Positions 8,628 to 13,874 of a stretch of 13,874 nucleotides of DNA are shown piece by piece (within the stretch, counting starts at the first letter, position 1; every line of letters begins with the position of its first letter). A model generated the notes under the pieces. The model did not search any database. It saw nothing but the letters and a program-made list of their open reading frames with translations, and was not told the origin of the DNA. The stretch is from Candolleomyces eurysporus (Eukaryota; Basidiomycota; Agaricomycetes; Agaricales; Psathyrellaceae): positions 1 to 13,874 of the forward strand of contig JANBPK010001728.1 of NCBI GenBank assembly GCA_027579435.1, given 5' to 3'. Made by a program: the position numbers and the translations under genes.

Positions 8628-10229
8628 ATGGCGACGCCGACGGTAAACCCGAACAAAGATGGCTTGTTGGTCCAGATAGCTTCGTACAATACCAACCTAC
8701 AAGGAATCCTCGGACTTCCACAGGACCTGGTCGACTGGCTCTCGCCCACCCTCCAAGTATCAAAGTTCCTCTCGGGAGGGGCGAGAGCGCCTGATATCGT
8801 CGCGGTTGGGTTCCAAGAGCTTCTCCCGCTTCACCTCGGACGTGCGTAGTTTTCTCTGTGCCGTACGACTCCGAGTCCTGACCCCACACCATGTATATCC
8901 GTTGTTAATCGCGCCGCACGCACACACTCCACTCCACTTGTCCTTGTCCAGTCGCTGGCCTGTCCAAAGCCATTCTAGACAACCGAAATGCCCTCATCCT
9001 CTCGCAAATTGAGGCTCATGCACCTAACAAGGAGAAGTACTCGCTCGTGGCCAAGATAGCCAACGTTGGGATCGCGCTGTTGGTTTATGCACGCGATGAT
9101 GGTGTTGCGCGCAGGGTGGCGGACGTGCAAACTGCGTGGACGGGGTGCGGGCCTGGGTATATGGGTAACAAGGGTGCCGTTGGGATACGGTTCCGCGTCG
9201 CAGAGGATGCCGCACCAGAGGGCGGGGAGACGTTCACGTACGTTGGCCTTATTTGAGTGGACCCCTGTCTTTGGAAGTTGATGCGCTTGTGNTTTTTTTT
9301 TTTTTTTTGCAGATTCGTGAACTGCCATTTGACGCCGCATGATCATAAAGTCAAGCAGAGGCTGAATGATTATAAGCATATTGTGTCGACGTTGCTGTTC
9401 CCTCCCTCGCCGGGCTCCGAGTCAAAGGCACCCAGCACGCTCTATGATACCTCTCATCTGTTTGTGTTTGGGGATATGAACTTTCGCGTCGATTTGCCCG
9501 CGTCGCACCCTCTTTCTGCGCTAGTCAAGACTTCCCAGTTCTCTGAAGCTATCTCTTCGGGCAGCTCGAGAGAGGAGTTGAAGGAGTTCGACCAGCTGAC
9601 GAACGAGAAGAACAAGGGGAATGTGTTTGTTGGGTTGCATGAGGGAGAGTTTTGGAAGTTCAAGTGCAGTTATAAGTACAAGGTTGGAGAAGTGGATCAG
9701 TATAGGTCGGTTCTCATATCCCCTTCTTTAATGTGATTAACTGACTGATCGAGCGATTTCAGCGTACGACGGATACCGTCTTGGACAGACAGGATTCTTT
9801 ACGCGACATATAAAGACACTCCTGATCAATCGGCGGTCAAGAACTTGCTCTATACCAGCATTCCGTCTTATACCACTTCAGATCATGTACGTGGTTAACT
9901 GTCCCCCATCTTATTCGAGGACCTAAAACGAGTTGTTCTGCAGAAACCTATCATCACTCTTCTGCTCTTACCGCCTCCAGACACAACTTCTTCCAAGATA
10001 ATCCCCAAGCTCACTCTCCCATCGTCATACCACCCAGCTCCTGACCCCAATGCCAGCGTGAAGCGGTGGACGGGTCGGTTGTTGGACCGCTTCATTGGGG
10101 TCATCTGGTGGGTATTTACGCTCTTGGGAGCAGGGTCGGGACNTTTTTGGCTTTGTCAACTTCTTTGTGGGCCTTTGTGCTTTCACTTGGTGGAAAGGAA
10201 GGCCACTTAATGCTACAAACAATGTTTGA
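8628..10229 (+). CDS. Inositol polyphosphate 5-phosphatase with C-terminal membrane anchor
   Basis: Five exons (8628-8841, 8952-9237, 9313-9705, 9763-9886, 9944-10229) give 433 aa if the N at 10143 is not counted. The enzyme removes the 5-phosphate of inositol lipids or phosphates. The 5-phosphatase motifs appear in order: SYNTNLQG (N21), GFQEL (E64), GNKGAV (143-148), NCHLTPH (170-176), FGDMNFRVD (219-227), SYKYKVGEVDQY, RIPSWTDRIL (301-310) and SDHKP (337-341). After the catalytic domain, residues 389-419 are strongly hydrophobic (FIGVIWWVFTLLGAGSG then LFGFVNFFVGLCAF), ending TWWKGRPLNATNNV; this could be one membrane anchor or a hairpin. Counting the N as a base instead gives a hydrophilic shifted tail and an earlier stop. 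The last exon is the left end of the tandem duplication, and the gene converges on the coiled-coil gene ending at 10333. Confidence 0.9.
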
Positions 10230-10332
10230 GTGGTGGTATTCTATTTGTACATTATACATTCCGGTATTGCTTTGGCACCTGTTGTATGTATGATATTGGG
10301 TGTCGCGTACGGGGAGGACTATACAATGGTGA

Positions 10333-11139
10333 TCAGGTCGTTGGGGGTATGTATGGAGGTCCGGGTGGAGGTGGGTATGGATATGGAACCGTATATGGAG
10401 GAGGAGGTGGAGGCGGCGGGGGCGGATGGCAAGGGCAGTTGCCATAGTACGCAAGCTCCCCTTCCAACCTCGCAACATAAGCCCGCGCCCGAGCCAACTC
10501 CGCTTGAAGCGCATGGGGATCGCTGACAGCATTAGGGACCTGCAATTGATGCGGCTGTAGATGGGCGTGTCGGAAGTGGCGCAAGCGCTCCGCAGTGGTG
10601 ATGATCACTCCGTGCAGTGTCTCTGGCCCCCAGGGTTTGTTCGCTTCTATACCAAGTTCTTGGAAGAGGTTTGTCCACTGGGTAGAGAAGGTGAAGTATC
10701 CCGAGGAGTGCTTGTGGATGCCCATCTTTTCGATAGCTTCCTGGGTTGCGAAAACAGAGGTGTCGAGCTCTTGGCGCAGCTGGTCGCGTTCCCGACGCAA
10801 AGCGTCGATGGCGGGTTGAAGATCTTGGTTGCGCTGTCTCTCGACGGCAGCAGAGTCCTTGACGCGTTGCAATTCGTCTGAAAGGGTTTTCATTTCGTGG
10901 AGATGACGCGCACTGGCTTCGGCTTGTTGATTTTTGCAATCCTGGAGCGCCTTTGATACCGACTCGTGAAGAGCCGAAAGTTCCTTTATGGTCGCGTCTT
11001 TTTCCCGCCCTGCGATGGCCTTTTCATGTTCGATTAGGTCGAGGATTTGATTGGCAGCTTTCTGGACGATTACGCTTCCTGGATCGATATATGAAACTGG
11101 GGCAGGGAGAGATGGCGGACCCGGAGCAGAGGCCGCCAT
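10333..11139 (-). CDS. Coiled-coil/proline-rich protein, copy 1
   Basis: A single uninterrupted exon encodes 268 aa of unknown function. A short Ala/Pro N-terminus precedes a long charged helix (about 25-138) with coiled-coil character, for example NQDLQPAIDALRRERDQLRQ. Next is a conserved-looking globular piece (about 141-190) with HKHSSGYFTFSTQW, LGIEANKPW and ERLRHF. A second helix (about 208-231) is followed by CPCH and a proline tail: ten prolines (239-248), then YTVPYPYPPPP. The PPPY there could bind a WW domain and the polyproline could bind profilin or SH3 domains; both are inferences. The 3' end lies 103 bases from the convergent phosphatase stop. It is intronless beside genes of three to seven exons. 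The tandem copy at 11534-12340 differs at about 32 of 268 residues by eye, yet both frames are intact, so the ORF is likely a real gene. Confidence 0.8.
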   Translation of the reverse strand: MAASAPGPPSLPAPVSYIDPGSVIVQKAANQILDLIEHEKAIAGREKDATIKELSALHESVSKALQDCKNQQAEASARHLHEMKTLSDELQRVKDSAAVERQRNQDLQPAIDALRRERDQLRQELDTSVFATQEAIEKMGIHKHSSGYFTFSTQWTNLFQELGIEANKPWGPETLHGVIITTAERLRHFRHAHLQPHQLQVPNAVSDPHALQAELARARAYVARLEGELAYYGNCPCHPPPPPPPPPPYTVPYPYPPPPGPPYIPPTT

Positions 11140-11191
11140 TGTGGCGGACGAGGGAACTGCTCGGAGATGAAAGAGAACCCCATGGACTCAT

Positions 11192-11197
11192 TATATA
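11192..11197 (-). promoter_or_regulatory. TATA box of coiled-coil gene copy 1
   Basis: TATATA lies 53 bases upstream of the start at 11139. The same element at the same distance is kept in copy 2, inside a well-conserved stretch (CTCATTATATACATCAGTCG). Confidence 0.6.
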
Positions 11198-11299
11198 CAT
11201 CAGTCGTTACCATGTCCGCACGGTCTCTGAGCCACTCGATATTTGTTTGTTTGTCCCCTCGGATACAAACATTAAATGGCACACTGGAGTGCGGAACAG

Positions 11300-11424
11300 T
11301 CATTGGGGTCATCTGGTGTTCACGCTTTTGGGAGCAGGGTCAGGACTTTGTCAATTTCTTTGTGGGCCTTTGTGCTTTCACTTGATGGAAAGGAAGGCCA
11401 CTTAATGCTACAAACAATGTTTGA
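11300..11424 (+). pseudogene. Relic of the phosphatase C-terminus left by the duplication
   Basis: This matches 10092-10229, the end of the phosphatase anchor, but has no upstream exons. Against copy 1 (ignoring the N) it lacks 4 bases after CATCTGGTG and 8 bases (TTGGCTTT) between TTT repeats, and has several substitutions. One is G to A in TTGGTGG, which turns the second tryptophan region into an in-frame stop (TGA). The equivalent of the phosphatase stop is TGA at 11422-11424. It should not encode a product; it may still serve as the 3' end or spacer for neighbouring transcripts. Confidence 0.85.
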
Positions 11425-11533
11425 GTGGTGCTATTCTACGTGTACATTATACATTTACATTCCAGTATTCCTTTGGCACCTGTTGTTTGTATGATAGTGG
11501 GTGTCGCGTACGGGGAGGATTATACAATGGTGA

Positions 11534-12340
11534 TTAGATCGTTGGGGGTGAATATGGAGGTCTGGGTGGAGGTGGGTATGGATATGGAACCGTATATGGA
11601 GGAGGAGGAGGTGGCGGCGGCGGCGGATGGCAAGGGCAATTGATATAGCACGCAAGCTCCCCTTCCAACCTCGCAACATAAGCCCGCGCGCGAGCCAACT
11701 CTGCTTGAAGCGCATGGGGATCGTTGACATCATTATGGACCTGCAATTGATGCGGTTGTAGATGGGCGCGTCGGAAGTGGCGCAAACGCTCTGCAGTGGT
11801 GGTGATCACTGCGTGCAGTTTCTCTGGCCTCCAGGGTTTGTTCGCTTCTATGCCGAGTTCTTTGAAGAGGTCTGCCCACTGGGTAGAGAAGGTGAAGTAT
11901 CCCGAGGAGTGCTTGTGGATGCCCATCTTTTCGATAGCTTCCTGGGTTGCGAAAACAGAGGTGTCGAGCTCTTGGCGTAGCTGGTCGCGTTCCCGACGCA
12001 AAGCGTCGATGGTGGGTTGAAGGTCTTGGTTGCGCTGTCTCTCGACGGCAGCAGAGTCTTTGACGTGTTGTAATTCGTCGGAAAGGGTTTTCATTTCATG
12101 CATATGACGCGCATTGGCTTCGGCCTGTTGATTTTTGCAGTCCTGGAGCGCCTTTGACGTCGACTCCTGAAGAGCCGAGAGGTCCTTTATAGTCGCGTCT
12201 TTTTCCTGCAGTGCGATGGCTTTTTCATGCTCGATTAGGTCCATTATTTGGTTGGCAGCTTTCTGAACTGATATGCTTCCTGGACCGATATATGAAACTG
12301 GGGGAGGGATGGATGGCAGGCCCGGGGCAGAGGCCGCCAT
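11534..12340 (-). CDS. Coiled-coil/proline-rich protein, copy 2
   Basis: An intact single-exon frame of 268 aa, exactly the length of copy 1. The same parts are present: Ala/Pro N-terminus, long charged coiled coil, HKHSSGYFTFSTQW segment, second helix, CPCH and ten prolines followed by YTVPYPYPPPP. By eye about 32 residues differ (roughly 88% identity). Changes cluster in the first 25 residues, around 44-61 and after 155; residues about 122-155 are identical. It is transcribed away from SNW1, whose start is only 224 bases from its own, so the two share a compact divergent promoter. This copy keeps the ancestral upstream neighbour and copy 1 the ancestral downstream neighbour. Function unknown. 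Confidence 0.8.
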   Translation of the reverse strand: MAASAPGLPSIPPPVSYIGPGSISVQKAANQIMDLIEHEKAIALQEKDATIKDLSALQESTSKALQDCKNQQAEANARHMHEMKTLSDELQHVKDSAAVERQRNQDLQPTIDALRRERDQLRQELDTSVFATQEAIEKMGIHKHSSGYFTFSTQWADLFKELGIEANKPWRPEKLHAVITTTAERLRHFRRAHLQPHQLQVHNDVNDPHALQAELARARAYVARLEGELACYINCPCHPPPPPPPPPPYTVPYPYPPPPRPPYSPPTI

Positions 12341-12564
12341 TGTGGCGGACGAGGGGACTGCTCGGACATGAGAGAGAGCGCCATGAACTCATTATATACA
12401 TCAGTCGTTACCATGTCCGGTGTCACGGTCTCTAACCAGTGCACTCAACATTTGTTTGTTTGTNCCCCCCGACCCGATCCAAACATTCAAACGGCACAGC
12501 CCCATGCTGTCTGGAGCACGGAACAGTCATCATTGTCTTCCTTTCTGTGTTCCAACGATTTAGC
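12341..12564. promoter_or_regulatory. Shared divergent promoter of coiled-coil copy 2 and SNW1
   Basis: Only 224 bases separate the two start codons. It contains the minus-strand TATA box, a TTTGTTTGTTTGT tract, an N at 12464 before a C run, and the right edge of the duplication at about 12526, 38 bases from the SNW1 ATG. No TATA box was seen for SNW1. Confidence 0.6.
12393..12398 (-). promoter_or_regulatory. TATA box of coiled-coil gene copy 2
   Basis: TATATA lies 53 bases upstream of the start at 12340, the same spacing and local sequence as in copy 1. Confidence 0.6.
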
Positions 12565-13874
12565 ATGGCTGCCCTCGCGTCGTGAGTACACTCCTGCAGG
12601 CCACAAATTTACCATCCTCATGTCCTGTACAGACTACTGCCCAAGCCCGTCAACGCCTCAGTGGCCTCGGACGATGAAGACGATGTTCAAATCACACGGC
12701 CAGAAGCGACAACCTCCCAGAGTGTCATCATAAGAACGGTCGTCCCACCATACGGCCAGCGGAAAGGATGGAAGCCATCGAGTCAGGAGGATTTTGGTGA
12801 GTGCTCAGCCTCTAGGTACTTGGAAACAGAGGGCCTGATTTTTGCCAGGCGACGGTGGTGCTTATCCTGAATGTCACATTGCCCAATATCCTCTCGGCCT
12901 TGGAAAGAAGAAGACTGCAGCCGGAAACACACTAGCCCTCCAGGTCGACAGCGAAGGCAACGTTCGATACGACGCTATCGCTCACCAAGGACAAAGAGAC
13001 GGAAAGCTCGTTCAATCCCAATTCAAGGATCTGGTCCCACTTGCTTACCGAAAAGACCTCGATGACCAAGGCAAGTCCATGGAACGGCCCTCGGAGGAAG
13101 AAGTTCAGGCAACGGCGGACAAGACAAAGGCCGCTCTCGAAAAACTTGTGAACGGCAAAATTAAGGCCGCTCAGCCCAAGAACGTGCCCGATGCTCATGG
13201 CAATACCTCCTTCATTCGGTATACGCCCGGCCAGCAAGCTGGGTCCGCAGGTCTGAAGCAACGCATTATCAAAATGACCGAAGTCGTGGAAGACCCGCTA
13301 GAGCCTCCTCGCTTCAAACACAAGAAGATTCCTCGTGGTCCCCCGAGTCCGCCACCCCCGATTCTTCGTAGCCCTCCACGGAAGGCGACCGCTGCAGAAC
13401 AGAAGGAATGGATGATCCCGCCTTGCATTTCGAACTGGAAAAACAACAAGGGTTTCACTATTCCTCTTGATAAGCGTCTGGCCGCCGACGGTCGGGGTCT
13501 TCAGGACGTGAGTGCCTTCATTCCTCTCTGTATCCGACAAAGATGCTAACGGCTTCCTCGACAGGTCTATATTAATGACCACTTCGCCAAATTCTCGGAA
13601 GCTTTGTTCGTTGCTGATAGACACGCTCGCGAGGAAGTCCGGCAACGAGCCCTCATGCAGCAAAAGTTGGCGCAGAAGGAGAAGGAAGCCAAGGAAGAGA
13701 ACCTTCGTATGCTTGCCCAGCGTGCTCGCGAGGAACGCAGTGGTATTGCTCCCAAAGCAGCTGCACAAGCCCAGGCCGGATTCAAATCATCTATGGCTGC
13801 CTACGGCAGTGATAGCGAGAGCGGTGGTGAGTCGGAATCCGAGAAGGAAGCAAGCGAGGACGAGGAGGACGAAG
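12565..13874 (+). CDS. prp45: SNW/SKIP-family splicing factor (Prp45), 3' end outside the window
   Basis: Four exons are visible (12565-12581, 12633-12796, 12849-13507, 13565 to the edge). The introns of 51, 52 and 57 nt are GT-AG and the frame is open to the end, about 383 residues. SNW proteins (human SNW1/SKIP, yeast Prp45) act in the activated spliceosome and, in animals, in transcription. The N-terminus has LLPKPVNA, an acidic DDEDD patch, VPPYGQRKGWKP and a DGGAYPECHIAQYPLG motif (about 62-76). A proline segment (RGPPSPPPPILRSPPRK) precedes the signature SNWKN (255-259) with GFTIPLDKRLAADGRGL, then the conserved FAKFSEALFVADRHAREEVR. A charged helix and a Ser/Glu/Asp-rich stretch reach the window edge. 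The first exon is just 17 nt. Confidence 0.94.

Larger units (their letters stand above)
10092..11299. repeat. Tandem duplication, copy 1 (about 1.2 kb)
   Basis: This copy begins inside the last phosphatase exon at TCATTGGGGTCATCTGG and runs through the 3' intergenic gap, the first coiled-coil gene, its TATA box and upstream sequence, ending at GGAACAG just before the same TCATTGGGG recurs at 11300. It matches 11300-12526 base for base over long stretches, with scattered substitutions and small indels. The breakpoint base is ambiguous within TCAT. Confidence 0.9.
11300..12526. repeat. Tandem duplication, copy 2 (about 1.2 kb)
   Basis: It begins at the junction TCATTGGGG and contains the phosphatase relic, the second coiled-coil gene, its TATA box and upstream sequence, ending at GGAACAG before TCAT at 12527. 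Its right half therefore doubles as the upstream region of SNW1. The upstream portion is the most diverged part, with several small indels and an N at 12464 before a C run. Confidence 0.9.

Noticed and set aside
9292..9312. Long T run as a transcription terminator or mobile-element tail
   Set aside because: It is the polypyrimidine tract directly before the CAG acceptor of phosphatase intron 2.
10385..10430. GGN-rich stretch as a microsatellite or G-quadruplex locus
   Set aside because: It is the reverse strand of the proline codons of the coiled-coil gene, conserved at protein level in both copies.
10561..10881. 106-codon plus-strand frame, also present in shorter form in copy 2
   Set aside because: It is antisense to the coiled-coil gene; in copy 2 it is cut short, so it is not conserved as a protein.
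1..13874. tRNA genes, CRISPR array, transposon or biosynthetic cluster
   Set aside because: No cloverleaf with intact A and B boxes, no spaced short repeats, no transposase or integrase motifs and no cluster of pathway enzymes was seen.

Overview
This is eukaryotic DNA, almost certainly from a mushroom-forming basidiomycete (Agaricomycetes). Six genes are cut by many short GT-AG introns, mostly 51-69 nt. Their exon phases close exactly, the proteins are typically fungal (60S L7, SNW/Prp45, beta-carbonic anhydrase), and two are the Cys-rich, single-pass membrane proteins common in Agaricomycetes. No bacterial operon, CRISPR array or complete transposon was seen. All exon models were built by hand from splice sites, reading frame and family motifs, with no alignment tool.

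Layout. 1-80 may hold the start of a minus-strand gene running off the left edge. 527-1616 (-) and 3708-5169 (-) encode two paralogous Cys-rich membrane proteins (234 and 374 aa, seven exons each). They flank an aldo/keto reductase at 2136-3134 (-). A 723-bp divergent intergenic region separates the second paralogue from RPL7 (5893-7107, +), whose unusually long third intron carries a probable C/D-box snoRNA. Then come a beta-carbonic anhydrase (7458-8409, +) and an inositol-polyphosphate 5-phosphatase with a C-terminal membrane anchor (8628-10229, +). The right end holds two intact copies of a single-exon coiled-coil/proline-rich gene (10333-11139 and 11534-12340, both -) and the start of the splicing factor SNW1/Prp45 (12565 to the edge, +).

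The most notable structure is a tandem duplication of about 1.2 kb. It starts inside the last exon of the phosphatase and ends 38 bp before the SNW1 start codon. It duplicated the coiled-coil gene with its promoter and left a decayed relic of the phosphatase tail between the copies. A 4-bp TCAT is shared at both breakpoints and the junction.

The second notable item is the RPL7 intron: a 12-nt stretch one base before a CTGA box is perfectly complementary to a universally conserved LSU rRNA sequence. The yeast RPL7 genes also host snoRNAs.

All six N characters sit immediately before a homopolymer run. The two that fall in exons (4401, 10143) break otherwise perfect reading frames, so they behave as unresolved homopolymer length and not as real bases.

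The genes do not form one pathway. They are mostly housekeeping genes (translation, splicing, CO2/bicarbonate balance, phosphoinositide turnover) interspersed with lineage-specific proteins. I see no defence system or biosynthetic cluster. The least described parts are the coiled-coil pair and the Cys-rich membrane pair.
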